DNA of 64,000 bases from Saprospiraceae bacterium (GTDB taxonomy: Bacteria; Bacteroidota; Bacteroidia; Chitinophagales; Saprospiraceae): contig JADKAS010000003.1 in the NCBI GenBank assembly GCA_016715245.1, forward strand, positions 186,001-250,000, read 5' to 3'. The notes under the pieces were generated by a model. That model saw only the letters and a list, made by a program, of their open reading frames with translations, was not told where the DNA came from and ran no database searches. Below are positions 27,298 through 36,480 of the stretch, one piece after another. Both the position numbers and the translations under genes were made by a program. Positions within the stretch are counted from its first letter, which is position 1; every line of letters starts with the position of its first letter.

Positions 27298-28329
27298 ATG
27301 AGACTTTTTAAGTTTTTTACACAGGAATTAGCTGTAGATTTGGGTACTGCCAATACATTAATCATTCAGAATGATAAAGTAGTTGTTGATGAACCCTCAA
27401 TAGTAGCCATTAACAGACAAACCAATGAAGTCATTGCGGTTGGTAACCGAGCCATGCAAATGCATGAAAAAACACATGACAATATAAAAACCGTCAGACC
27501 ATTAAAAGATGGAGTTATAGCCGATTTTCAGGCAGCTGAAGCATTGATTCAGGGTTTGATCAATATGATTGGAGAAAAAAGAAGATTTTTTACGCATCTT
27601 AAAATGGTAATTTGTATTCCTTCGGGAATTACAGAGGTTGAAAAAAGAGCTGTTTTTGATTCTGCTGACCATGTTGATTCCAAAGAAACGTATTTAATAC
27701 ATGAGCCAATGGCGGCTGCTCTCGGTATTGGTCTTGATGTAGAAGAACCCATTGGTCATATGGTCATTGACATAGGAGGAGGAACAACTGAAATAGCTGT
27801 AATCGCTCTTTCCGGAATCGTTACTGATCAGTCCATCAGGATTGCGGGGGATGAGTTTACCAATGACATTATAGACTTCATGAAAAGAAAACATAATCTT
27901 TTAATTGGAGAAAGAACAGCGGAACAGATTAAAATAAACGTTGGAGCTGCTTTGTCAGACATTGCAGATATCCCCCCTAAGTACGCGGTTAATGGAAGAG
28001 ACTTACTGACCGGAATACCCAAGCAAGTTTTTACTACCCATGTTGAGGTAGCAGAAGCATTGGATAAATCTATTAGTAAAATTGAAGAGGCAGTGCTTAA
28101 AGCTTTGGAAGACACACCACCGGAATTGTCTTCAGACATTTACCAGACGGGTTTGTATTTAACAGGTGGAGGAGCTTTGTTGAGAGGACTTGATAAAAGA
28201 ATTTCCTTAAAAACGAAGCTGAAAGTTATTATTGCGGATGATCCATTGCGGGCAGTTGTAAGAGGAACAGGCCTTGCACTAAAAAATTCTCACAGATACA
28301 CATTCCTTATTGACAGGAAAAGTATATGA
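27298..28329 (+). CDS. mreB: Rod shape-determining protein MreB
   Basis: 343 residues, the expected length. Actin-fold motifs are present: phosphate 1 LAVDLGTANTLI, connect/phosphate 2 GHMVIDIGGGTTEIAVI, the adenosine loop GLYLTGGGALLRGLDKR, and HEPMAAALGIGLDV. MreB polymerises under the membrane and directs lateral wall synthesis by the elongasome. It is the first gene of mreB-mreC-mreD-mrdA, with mreC starting 19 bp later. Its presence suggests a rod or filament shape. Confidence 0.97.
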   Translation: MRLFKFFTQELAVDLGTANTLIIQNDKVVVDEPSIVAINRQTNEVIAVGNRAMQMHEKTHDNIKTVRPLKDGVIADFQAAEALIQGLINMIGEKRRFFTHLKMVICIPSGITEVEKRAVFDSADHVDSKETYLIHEPMAAALGIGLDVEEPIGHMVIDIGGGTTEIAVIALSGIVTDQSIRIAGDEFTNDIIDFMKRKHNLLIGERTAEQIKINVGAALSDIADIPPKYAVNGRDLLTGIPKQVFTTHVEVAEALDKSISKIEEAVLKALEDTPPELSSDIYQTGLYLTGGGALLRGLDKRISLKTKLKVIIADDPLRAVVRGTGLALKNSHRYTFLIDRKSI

Positions 28330-28348
28330 CCTATAAGTCCGGACGTGT

Positions 28349-29170
28349 ATGAACGACGTTTTTCAATTATTTATAAAATATGGGTTTCACCTGATTTTTA
28401 TAATTCTTGAGATTACGTGTTTTTACTTTGTCATTAATTATAACCGCTCCCAGCATGAAATATTCTGGAATTCATCCAATGTATATGTGGCAAAAATTGC
28501 AGCATCAACACAGAAAATAAATCAATACCTCAATATCCGATCCGTCAATGACAGCCTGCTTAGGGAAAATGCCAATTTAATTGAAAATCTTATCAGAATA
28601 GATTATATTAACAAGGAAATACCGCAACTTGACAGTTCATTTTCTCAATATTCTGTTATTCCTGCTTCAATTTGTAATAATACTTTTCATCTTACGAACA
28701 ACCATATTACCCTTTGTAAAGGCAGAAGAGAAGGTATCCTTCCCAATATGGGAGTTATATGTGAAAATGGGGTAATAGGTATTGTGAGAAATGTTTCTGA
28801 TAATTATGCACATGTTGTTTCTATCTTAAACAGTCAGATTAGAATCAGTTGCGCGGTAAAGTCAAGAAACACACACGGAAATCTGGTATGGAAATCCATG
28901 GATCCGCAAAGAATGGTATTGGAGTCTGTCCCCAAACATCAGTTTATCTCCAAAGGGGATACGGTGATGACAAGCGGATATTCCACTATATTTCCCAAAG
29001 GTATATTAATCGGAAAAGTTGAATCTTTTGAAGTTGTTCCCGGAAGTAACAGCTATGATATTGTGGTTAAATTATTTAAGAATATATCCTCCCTGCAATA
29101 TGTATATGTAATTAAAAATGTATTGGCTGAAGAACAATTAAACTTGGAGAAGGAGGTAGAAGATGAATAA
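28349..29170 (+). CDS. mreC: Rod shape-determining protein MreC
   Basis: 273 residues. One N-terminal membrane helix (about 9-28, YGFHLIFIILEITCFYFVI), a short coiled region (residues about 50-85), then the periplasmic double beta-barrel with the typical NNHITLCKGRREGILPNMGV and GVIGIVRNVSDNYAHVVSIL, and a late TSGYSTIFPKGILIGKV. MreC scaffolds the elongasome and activates PBP2. Its end overlaps the mreD start by 8 bp. Confidence 0.93.
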   Translation: MNDVFQLFIKYGFHLIFIILEITCFYFVINYNRSQHEIFWNSSNVYVAKIAASTQKINQYLNIRSVNDSLLRENANLIENLIRIDYINKEIPQLDSSFSQYSVIPASICNNTFHLTNNHITLCKGRREGILPNMGVICENGVIGIVRNVSDNYAHVVSILNSQIRISCAVKSRNTHGNLVWKSMDPQRMVLESVPKHQFISKGDTVMTSGYSTIFPKGILIGKVESFEVVPGSNSYDIVVKLFKNISSLQYVYVIKNVLAEEQLNLEKEVEDE

Positions 29171-29681
29171 AATTTTAACTACGCAAATCTGGAGATTTTT
29201 TTTGGTTTTGCTGGCTCAAGTATTAATTTTTAAACAGATTCAGTTCAGTGAAGGAGCATTGAAATATATTCATATTTTTATTTACCCCTTATTCACATTA
29301 TTGTTACCCATTAAATTACAAAACTCCTTAGTATTAATTTTGTCTTTTATTATGGGGTTATTGGTAGATTGGTTTTATGACTCACCGGGAGTACATGCAA
29401 GCGCATTAGTTTTTACAGCCTATATCAGACCTTTAATTTTTGGTATACTTGAGCCTTATGAGGGGTATAATATAAACGACGTACCCAATTTTAATAAACT
29501 GGGATTTGGATGGTTTTCTTCTTATCTTTCCATATTACTTTTTGTCCACCTATTTGTATATTTTAGTGTAGAAGCTTTTTCATTTGTTTTTATTTTTGAC
29601 ATTATGATGAATACGTTGCTCACATTTGTCGGTTCTTTTACGGTAATATTACTTATCCAGTTTATCTTCAGATCCAGATAA
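29163..29681 (+). CDS. mreD: Rod shape-determining protein MreD
   Basis: 172 residues with about five hydrophobic segments spanning almost the entire length, for example ILTTQIWRFFLVLLAQVLIF and the motif GLLVDWFYDSPGVHASALVF, which is typical of MreD between helices 2 and 3. This integral membrane protein supports MreC and PBP2 in the elongasome. The gene overlaps mreC by 8 bp and is separated from mrdA by 1 bp, so translation is probably coupled through the operon. Confidence 0.9.
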   Translation: MNKILTTQIWRFFLVLLAQVLIFKQIQFSEGALKYIHIFIYPLFTLLLPIKLQNSLVLILSFIMGLLVDWFYDSPGVHASALVFTAYIRPLIFGILEPYEGYNINDVPNFNKLGFGWFSSYLSILLFVHLFVYFSVEAFSFVFIFDIMMNTLLTFVGSFTVILLIQFIFRSR

Positions 29682-29682
29682 T

Positions 29683-31554
29683 ATGGATAATCAGGAGCGT
29701 CAAAAAATAATATATATTATAGTGGTAATCTGCGCGTTACTACTCATTTTAAGGAGTGCCCAATTACAGCTTTTTACAAAAAAATATAAGGAACAGGCCG
29801 CCAAAACCACGTTATTCAAAAATGTTATTTACCCTTCACGGGGATTATTGTATGATCGTAACGGGAAACCATTAGTTTTAAATTATCCTATTTATGAAAT
29901 TCAGGCCATTAAAAATAAAATACAGGCAGGAATGGACACCGTAGAATTTTGTAAATTATTGAATATTGATAAAACAACTTTTATTAAAAATCTTCAAAAG
30001 GACTGGACCAACCCCAAATTTCATAAAGCTATCCCTTTTGTTTTTTTGAATAAAATCAGTCCCGAACAATTTGCCGTTTTTCAGGAACACATGTTCAAAT
30101 TTCCCGGCTTTTATCCGGTGCAAAGATATATAAGAGCTTATCCACATAAAAATGGCGCACATGTTTTGGGTTATATGGGAGAAGTAAATCAGGAAATTAT
30201 CGATCGGTTTAAGGACAAATATGCTCCCGGTGACTATATTGGAATTTCCGGGGTTGAATACGCGTATGAAAATGAACTTTCAGGTAGAAAAGGGGTAAAA
30301 TACATACTTAGAGACAATCTTGGAAGAAAAGTCGGATCATTTGACAATGGCAGTTTGGACTCTACAGCTGTTTCAGGAGAAGATATGGAACTGGGTATTG
30401 ATCTTGACTTACAGGCATACGGTGAAATGTTATTACAAAATAAAAGAGGGGCTATTGTGGCCATAGAACCTTCGACCGGTCAGATTCTTGCATTGATTTC
30501 ATCACCCGGGTATGATCCTAATCTATTGACGCTCAATGAAAACAGGGGAGAAGGAATTTTTAAATTGGTAAATGATAGCATAGATAAACCCTTAAATAAC
30601 AGGGCAGTTACCAATAAGTATCCTCCGGGTTCTATTTTCAAACCCATTTTATCCTTGATTGCACTTGAAAAAGGCACCACCTATCCGTCCAAGCCTATCT
30701 TTTGCCCCGGGTTTTACAGACTCAGTGGATCAAAAGTTCAGAAATGTCATGCCCATGTTTCTGCAAGTGACATTAGTTCGGCTATTCAGCATTCATGTAA
30801 TACATACTTTTTTCAGATGTACCGAGATTTTGTAGATCAGTATGGGTATAAAAATCCGGGAGTTGGATTGGATACGTTGGTAAGTTATTTGGAGGATTTT
30901 GGTTTGGGTAACAGATTGGGCGTAGATGTCAGTTATGAAAATAAAGGATTTATACCGAATTCTGAGTATTATAATCGGTTGTACAGGAAAGAATCAAACG
31001 GTTGGCGTTCAGTTTGGACACTTTCACTTGGAATCGGACAAGGGGAAATGCAGCTCACAACCATACAGATGGCCAACCTAGCAGCTATACTAGCCAACAG
31101 AGGTTTTTTCTATACACCGCACCTTATTAAAAAATATATTTCTGGTAAAGCTCTTCCTCTGAAATATACCATTCCCGAAAAAGTAAGAATACATAAACGA
31201 CATTTTGCACCTGTGATTGATGGTCTTGAAAAAGTAGTATTATTTGGAACGGCAAGAGTTGCTTACGTGCAAGGACTTGATATTTGTGGCAAAACAGGAA
31301 CTTCTGAAAATGTTCATGGAGAAGATCATTCTGTTTTTTTTGGGTTCGCACCAAAAAACAGCCCTAAAATTGCCATTGCGGTTTTTATTGAAAACGCCGG
31401 ATTCGGAGCGCAGTGGGCTGCACCTGTTGCCAGTCTGATGATTGAAAAATATATCAAAAAGGAGATCAGCCCTGACCGAAAGTACCTTGAAGACAAAATG
31501 ATAAAAGGAATCCTGGTGGAAAATCCTGCTGAATTGATTGAAATTGAGGAATAA
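29683..31554 (+). CDS. mrdA: Penicillin-binding protein 2 (elongasome transpeptidase)
   Basis: 623 residues. A single N-terminal membrane helix (IIYIIVVICALLLILRSAQL), the PBP dimerisation part with SRGLLYDRNGKPLVLNYPIY, then the transpeptidase domain: SxxK in KYPPGSIFKP (Ser317), SxN in QHSCNTYF and KTG in ICGKTGTSENVHG. It crosslinks peptidoglycan during rod elongation and is the target of beta-lactams such as mecillinam in other bacteria. It is the last gene of the mre operon here; rodA does not follow, since the next gene is convergent. Confidence 0.95.
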   Translation: MDNQERQKIIYIIVVICALLLILRSAQLQLFTKKYKEQAAKTTLFKNVIYPSRGLLYDRNGKPLVLNYPIYEIQAIKNKIQAGMDTVEFCKLLNIDKTTFIKNLQKDWTNPKFHKAIPFVFLNKISPEQFAVFQEHMFKFPGFYPVQRYIRAYPHKNGAHVLGYMGEVNQEIIDRFKDKYAPGDYIGISGVEYAYENELSGRKGVKYILRDNLGRKVGSFDNGSLDSTAVSGEDMELGIDLDLQAYGEMLLQNKRGAIVAIEPSTGQILALISSPGYDPNLLTLNENRGEGIFKLVNDSIDKPLNNRAVTNKYPPGSIFKPILSLIALEKGTTYPSKPIFCPGFYRLSGSKVQKCHAHVSASDISSAIQHSCNTYFFQMYRDFVDQYGYKNPGVGLDTLVSYLEDFGLGNRLGVDVSYENKGFIPNSEYYNRLYRKESNGWRSVWTLSLGIGQGEMQLTTIQMANLAAILANRGFFYTPHLIKKYISGKALPLKYTIPEKVRIHKRHFAPVIDGLEKVVLFGTARVAYVQGLDICGKTGTSENVHGEDHSVFFGFAPKNSPKIAIAVFIENAGFGAQWAAPVASLMIEKYIKKEISPDRKYLEDKMIKGILVENPAELIEIEE

Positions 31555-31610
31555 TCAACTTTCAACTCAATGACTCTTAGGCATGAATTTGTGCTACTTC
31601 AATCAGATTT

Positions 31611-32567
31611 TTAAAGCCTTTTTAAGATAGACAATTGACTGCCGGCAAAATTTATGTCATGTCGGTAATTTTCTGTCCTATACACTGGATTTAATGCATT
31701 TCCATATAATACTTCCATCGTAAGGAAATAATTTTTCCCTAACGATTTTTTATACCCAATTCCGACAATAGCTGAAAGGTTAAGTTTATTTATTTGCAAG
31801 GCATCATACTCAACGCTGAAATGTTTGTTTTTTATGATATCATGATGACTGAGAATGGCTACCTCTGATATTTGATTTCTAAGAACTATTTCAGTCCGAA
31901 TTCCTCCGGTAAGATATATACCTTTTCCTGATTCCAGAGGATAATAATTTACTGATAATGGAACAGAAAGTATATCTGACTCATTGGACATGCCAAAATC
32001 AAGAAGAACATTTTCATCTTCTAAAATCTGACTTCCTGAGGTTCTTGACAAAGTGAGGTTAGTATTTACGTTACCTAAACCTGTGGGCAAACTATGGGTA
32101 AACCGGTTTTCATAATCAGCACCTGTATTGATTTCTGTTAGGGTGGAATAAGGAAGATTGACCTGATATTCTGAACGCTGATTTCTTTTATAATATTCAA
32201 TACCACCTGAAAAAGACCATTTATCTGACAAACGGATATTTGTTTTTATACCAAATAAAGGAGATATTTCCGTTTTTTCTGCTTTTAGTAATTCTGAAAG
32301 CGGGTTGGAAAATTTTCCTTTTTTATGGTCTATCCAAAACAACATACCTATTGAGGTGCCTAATAATATGTTTTGACCTACTGACTCAGGTGTTGTTTTA
32401 GGATTTTCGGTAAAAACAATAAGGGGTCTTTTAATAAATTGTTCAGGTATTTGAACAAAGGGAAGGTAGTTTAAAGTTTGCGGCGGAAAAACCGGTTGGA
32501 TGGTTGTCTTCTCAGCATCAAAAGATAATTCAACATTTTGCGAAGGAATTTCATCCTTTTTTTGCAA
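31611..32567 (-). CDS. Beta-barrel outer-membrane-like protein; probably the C-terminal half of a split anti-sigma/barrel protein
   Basis: About 318 residues without its own signal peptide. From about residue 60 the alternating-strand pattern (LLGTSIGMLFWID, WSFSGGIEYYKR, LSAIVGIGYKKSLG, YFLTMEVLYGNAL) is that of a small outer-membrane barrel. The only nearby start is a TTG at 32567, and the reading frame stays open upstream into the preceding gene (through ESKNSKELVVILQ). In many Bacteroidota such a barrel is fused to an N-terminal anti-sigma-like segment with one membrane helix, the very type encoded immediately upstream in another frame. One added A in the A6 run at 32591-32596 would join them. 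Confidence 0.7.
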   Translation of the reverse strand: MQKKDEIPSQNVELSFDAEKTTIQPVFPPQTLNYLPFVQIPEQFIKRPLIVFTENPKTTPESVGQNILLGTSIGMLFWIDHKKGKFSNPLSELLKAEKTEISPLFGIKTNIRLSDKWSFSGGIEYYKRNQRSEYQVNLPYSTLTEINTGADYENRFTHSLPTGLGNVNTNLTLSRTSGSQILEDENVLLDFGMSNESDILSVPLSVNYYPLESGKGIYLTGGIRTEIVLRNQISEVAILSHHDIIKNKHFSVEYDALQINKLNLSAIVGIGYKKSLGKNYFLTMEVLYGNALNPVYRTENYRHDINFAGSQLSILKRL

Positions 32568-32575
32568 AATAACTA

Positions 32576-33022
32576 CTAATTCCTTAGAATTTTTTGACTC
32601 AACATTTCCTGATACAGTTTTCTTAGTTCCGGAATATTTTTATGAAAATCAGATGCTGTATTTTCCTTAGAAATTTGACGGATATTTTGAACTAAAGGGA
32701 CTTTTTTTATTTCCTTTTGGTTGTCAATAGAAGTAAATTTTTGTGATTCCTGATTTTCTTTGCAGGCAAATAAAGCAGTTTCAAGGTTAGAGATTTCTTG
32801 TTTTTGTTTAAAAAACAGGTAACCAAGACACCCGGAAAAAAATATACATGCACCTAAGATAAAAGGCATCCAATGAAATAATTTTTTTACTTTCCCTTTT
32901 TTCTCCAATTCAGATGATATATTTTCCCAAATGGAATCATCAGGAGTATTCCAGTACTCCGGTCTGATAAGTTGATTGAACTTATCTCTGAAAAATTTTT
33001 CTATATTATGATTGTCATTCAT
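32576..33022 (-). CDS. Anti-sigma-factor-like membrane protein, probably the N-terminal half of a split gene
   Basis: 148 residues. The N-terminal cytoplasmic part ends in PDDSIWENISSELEKKGKVK, the short PxxxWxxI..L pattern that opens Bacteroidota anti-sigma/outer-membrane hybrids. A single membrane helix follows (WMPFILGACIFFSGCLGYLF), then a coiled linker (EISNLETALFACKEN). It starts 5 bp after the sigma-factor stop codon, so the two are coupled. The stop at 32576 lies just after an A6 run; the next gene is in the -1 frame. The predicted role is to bind the ECF sigma factor and release it upon an envelope signal, which is inference from context. Confidence 0.72.
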   Translation of the reverse strand: MNDNHNIEKFFRDKFNQLIRPEYWNTPDDSIWENISSELEKKGKVKKLFHWMPFILGACIFFSGCLGYLFFKQKQEISNLETALFACKENQESQKFTSIDNQKEIKKVPLVQNIRQISKENTASDFHKNIPELRKLYQEMLSQKILRN

Positions 33023-33027
33023 GTTTG

Positions 33028-33552
33028 TTATTTTAATATCGTTTCCAGTTTGCCTTTCAACATATTTTTGGCTTTCATGAGCTGAGTTTTTGAAGTACTT
33101 TCTGAAATACCTAATTGTTGACCTATTTCCTGATGGTTAAAACCCTCGATAACATATAAGTTAAAAACAGTCCGGTACCCCAAAGGCAGGCTTTGTATCA
33201 TTTTCGTAATATCTTTTAGATGTAAATCTGAAATAATATCTGCATCATTTGGCACTTCATAATGAGACTCAGATATCTGATTGAATAATAATTTTTTCTT
33301 TCTGATTTTTTCCAGACACGTATTAATAAAAACTTTTTTAATCCATGAAATCAAATGACCTTTATTATCATCATACTGATGTAAATCTCTGAAAACCTTT
33401 ACGAATCCTTCCTGTAATACATCATTGGCATCTTCTATATTGTTGAAATATCTTTGACATAAAACAAACAATGTAACCTTGTACGACTCATACAATTCCT
33501 TTTGAGCCGATCTGTTTCCAGCTATACATTGTTTGATTAATGAAGGATTCAT
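33028..33552 (-). CDS. ECF RNA polymerase sigma factor
   Basis: 174 residues. Region 2 reads AQKELYESYKVTLFVLCQRY and NIEDANDVLQEGFVKVFRDL with the following W in HLISWIKKVFINTCLEKIRK. Region 4 reads LPLGYRTVFNLYVIEGFNHQ and EIGQQLGISESTSKTQLMKAK, a helix-turn-helix. It is of the group common in Bacteroidota that works with a membrane anti-sigma partner. It leads a minus-strand operon with the anti-sigma-like and barrel genes and is divergent from the FAS1 surface-protein gene 177 bp away, making that gene a natural candidate target. Confidence 0.93.
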   Translation of the reverse strand: MNPSLIKQCIAGNRSAQKELYESYKVTLFVLCQRYFNNIEDANDVLQEGFVKVFRDLHQYDDNKGHLISWIKKVFINTCLEKIRKKKLLFNQISESHYEVPNDADIISDLHLKDITKMIQSLPLGYRTVFNLYVIEGFNHQEIGQQLGISESTSKTQLMKAKNMLKGKLETILK

Positions 33553-33729
33553 ACCATAAATGTGTTAGTAATAAAAAATTAGTTGCCTGGCATGAACAAT
33601 TATTTTTCGTTTATGTTTTTTGTAAAAAAGATTAAACAAAATATTTTTTTCAGGCAACCTTTCAACTCTTTGCCTCACTAATAGATATGTATTTGTAACT
33701 TTTATTTAATTAACTCAAAAAACATTCAC

Positions 33730-36480
33730 ATGAAATTAAAAATTTTACTTTTAGTAGTGATGATGTCCATCGTTCGGATGGTCCAATCCCAGACTGTGGT
33801 AGACATTATTGTCAACTCACCTGATCATGACACATTAGAAGCCGCAGTGGTAGCTGCCGGACTTGCGGGTACATTAAGCGGCGAAGGTCCGTTTACGGTT
33901 TTTGCGCCAACAGACGATGCTTTTGGAGCACTTCCTGCCGGAACCATTGAAGCATTATTGAATGATATTCCTTTATTAACTTCTATTCTGACGTATCACG
34001 TGGCTGGAGTCAATGCTTTGTCTACTGATTTGTCGAATGCACAGGAAGTAGTAACTTTAAATGGCGAAAGTGTAACGGTTACCATTAATGCAGAAGGTGT
34101 TTTTATCAATGATGCCAAAGTAACTGTTGCCGATCTGGTAGCAACCAATGGAGTGGTTCATGTTATCGATGCCGTGTTACTTCCGCCAGCAGCAAGCAAT
34201 ACTGTTGTTGATATCATCGTCAACTCTACTGATCACGAAATTCTTCAGACTGCGGTAGTAGCAGCCGGATTAGCCGGAACGTTGAGTGGTGAAGGACCAT
34301 TTACCGTATTTGCTCCCACGGATGCTGCTTTTAATGCACTTCCTGCAGGAACCATTGAAGCATTATTGAATGACATTCCTTTATTAACTTCCATACTGAC
34401 ATATCATGTGGCCGGTGTCAATGCCCTTTCAACAGACCTGACAAACGGACAGGAAGTAGTTACCCTAAATGGTGAAAGTGTTACCGTTACCATTAATGCA
34501 GAAGGTGTTTTTATCAATGATGCGCAGGTGACTGTAGCTGATTTGGTAGCGGACAATGGTGTGGTACATGTTATCGATGCCGTGTTACTTCCGCCAGCAG
34601 CAAGCAATACTGTTGTTGATATCATCGTCAATTCACCGGATCACGAAATTCTTGAGACTGCGGTAGTAGCTGCAGGATTAGCCGGAACGTTGAGTGGTGA
34701 AGGACCATTTACCGTATTTGCTCCCACGGATACTGCTTTTAATGCACTTCCTGCCGGAACCATAGAAGCATTATTGAATGATATTCCTTTATTGACTTCT
34801 ATTCTGACATATCATGTTGCAGGAGCCAATGTTTTGTCAACAGATTTGTATGACGGCAGAGAAATCCGGACTTTAAACGGCAAAGTTGTAAGGGTAAATA
34901 TTACTCCTGATGGGGTTTTTATCAATGATGCAAAGGTGACCGTTGCAGATATCATCGCAGACAATGGGGTAGTACATGTAATTGATGCTGTTTTACTACC
35001 TTCTTCAATTACCTCAGTATTTGATATCATTGCAGGTTCAGACGTCCACAACACCCTGGAAACAGCCATCAGAGCAGCAGAATTGGTTACTGTTCTTTCA
35101 GAAGAAGATGAATCTTATACAGTTTTTGCGCCTACAGATGCGGCATTTGCTGCATTACCGGCAGGAGTATTGGAAGCAGTCCTGGCAGATAAAGATCTTT
35201 TAAGAAATGTTCTGGCTTACCATGCTGTAGATTTTGAAATTGATTCTACAGATTTGTCATCTGTTGAGGACTTTGGATATCTTCAGATGCTGAACGGAAA
35301 AACAGTAACTATAGAAGTTAATGGCGATGGTATTATTGTAAATAATGCAAAAATCATCGTTGCAGATCTTTTTGCAGACAACGGAGTGGTACATGTCATT
35401 GATGCGGTGTTACTGGCACCGGATTCAACCATTATAGACGTGGTCAGAAATTCACCGGTACACACTATATTGGAAAATTTATTAGATGCAGCAGAATTTT
35501 CTACACCTTTGGAAGGTTATGGACCTTTCACTTTATTTGCACCGACAAATGCAGCGATTCAGGCTTTGCCTGCAGAAGTTATTCAGGCACTTACAGATGA
35601 TCCGGGATTGCTGGAAGATGTGTTAGCCTACCATTTAGTACCAGGTTCGGCCCTTTCTTCTGATTTGTCAAATGGTCTTGTGATAGAAACCTTATTGGGC
35701 AAAAATGTCACGGTTACTATCAATAATGATGGTGTATTTATCAATGATGCTAAAGTTGTTATTGCAGACATAAGAACCGATAATGGGGTAGTACACGTGT
35801 TGGATGCTGTATTGTTACCAAAATCAACAGTTATAGATGTCATCAATGAAGTAGAAGATTTGTCTACGGCTGCATTATTAATTGATTTTTCAGGATTGAA
35901 TGCAGTACTTAACGGAGATGGTCCATTTACCGTATTTGCACCGGATGATAATGCTTTTGATAATGCGCCATTGGAATTACTGCAATATGCAACCGAAAAC
36001 CAGGAAAATCTTCAGAATGTATTGTTGTTCCATACCGTTCCCGGAAGAGCTATGTCTACAGATCTTTCCAACGGACAGAGCCTGGTCACTGCTAATGGCA
36101 AAACCTTATTGGTGAGCATCAATAATGACGGAGTATTTATCAATAATGCCAAAGTAATTCAAGCAGATCTTGAAGCTGAAAACGGAGTGGTACACATTAT
36201 AGATGAAGTATTAGACATTCTTACATCTCTGGATGATATTATAGAAAATAAAGTAAGTATATACCCTAACCCTACCGCTGATTATCTTCGCATATATGAT
36301 AATACTTACAGCAGCAATGCAGTATATTTTATTACAGATATGCAAAACAAAATTGTGAGACAAGGGAAGTTACAAGAAACAGAACAAATAGATGTTCGTG
36401 AAATCCAATCCGGTCAATACCAGCTATTGATTCAGGATGGTGTCACAGTAAGCTCAGGAAAGTTTGTAAAAGTTTTCTAA
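33730..36480 (+). CDS. Secreted protein with six FAS1 (fasciclin) domains and a type A T9SS signal
   Basis: 916 residues. A signal peptide (KILLLVVMMSIVRMVQS followed by Q) precedes six FAS1 domains of about 135 residues. The first three open with VVDIIVNSPDHDTLEAA-like sequence and carry GPFTVFAPTDDAFGALP plus NGVVHVIDAVLLP; the other three are more diverged (VFDIIAGSDVHNTLE, IIDVVRNSPVHTILE, VIDVINEVEDL). The last 75 residues (SIYPNPTADYLRIYD, then SGQYQLLIQDG) form a T9SS type A sorting domain. FAS1 proteins act in adhesion and biofilm contact. A strong terminator follows, so the gene is monocistronic. Confidence 0.93.
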   Translation: MKLKILLLVVMMSIVRMVQSQTVVDIIVNSPDHDTLEAAVVAAGLAGTLSGEGPFTVFAPTDDAFGALPAGTIEALLNDIPLLTSILTYHVAGVNALSTDLSNAQEVVTLNGESVTVTINAEGVFINDAKVTVADLVATNGVVHVIDAVLLPPAASNTVVDIIVNSTDHEILQTAVVAAGLAGTLSGEGPFTVFAPTDAAFNALPAGTIEALLNDIPLLTSILTYHVAGVNALSTDLTNGQEVVTLNGESVTVTINAEGVFINDAQVTVADLVADNGVVHVIDAVLLPPAASNTVVDIIVNSPDHEILETAVVAAGLAGTLSGEGPFTVFAPTDTAFNALPAGTIEALLNDIPLLTSILTYHVAGANVLSTDLYDGREIRTLNGKVVRVNITPDGVFINDAKVTVADIIADNGVVHVIDAVLLPSSITSVFDIIAGSDVHNTLETAIRAAELVTVLSEEDESYTVFAPTDAAFAALPAGVLEAVLADKDLLRNVLAYHAVDFEIDSTDLSSVEDFGYLQMLNGKTVTIEVNGDGIIVNNAKIIVADLFADNGVVHVIDAVLLAPDSTIIDVVRNSPVHTILENLLDAAEFSTPLEGYGPFTLFAPTNAAIQALPAEVIQALTDDPGLLEDVLAYHLVPGSALSSDLSNGLVIETLLGKNVTVTINNDGVFINDAKVVIADIRTDNGVVHVLDAVLLPKSTVIDVINEVEDLSTAALLIDFSGLNAVLNGDGPFTVFAPDDNAFDNAPLELLQYATENQENLQNVLLFHTVPGRAMSTDLSNGQSLVTANGKTLLVSINNDGVFINNAKVIQADLEAENGVVHIIDEVLDILTSLDDIIENKVSIYPNPTADYLRIYDNTYSSNAVYFITDMQNKIVRQGKLQETEQIDVREIQSGQYQLLIQDGVTVSSGKFVKVF
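33790..35000 (+). repeat. Three near-identical tandem FAS1-coding units, about 411 bp each
   Basis: Units begin near 33793, 34204 and 34615 and share long identical stretches in the DNA, such as the segment coding ALLNDIPLLTSILTYHVAG. The three later FAS1 domains of the same gene are clearly diverged. This points to recent in-frame duplication of the first domain, or gene conversion between copies. Confidence 0.85.
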
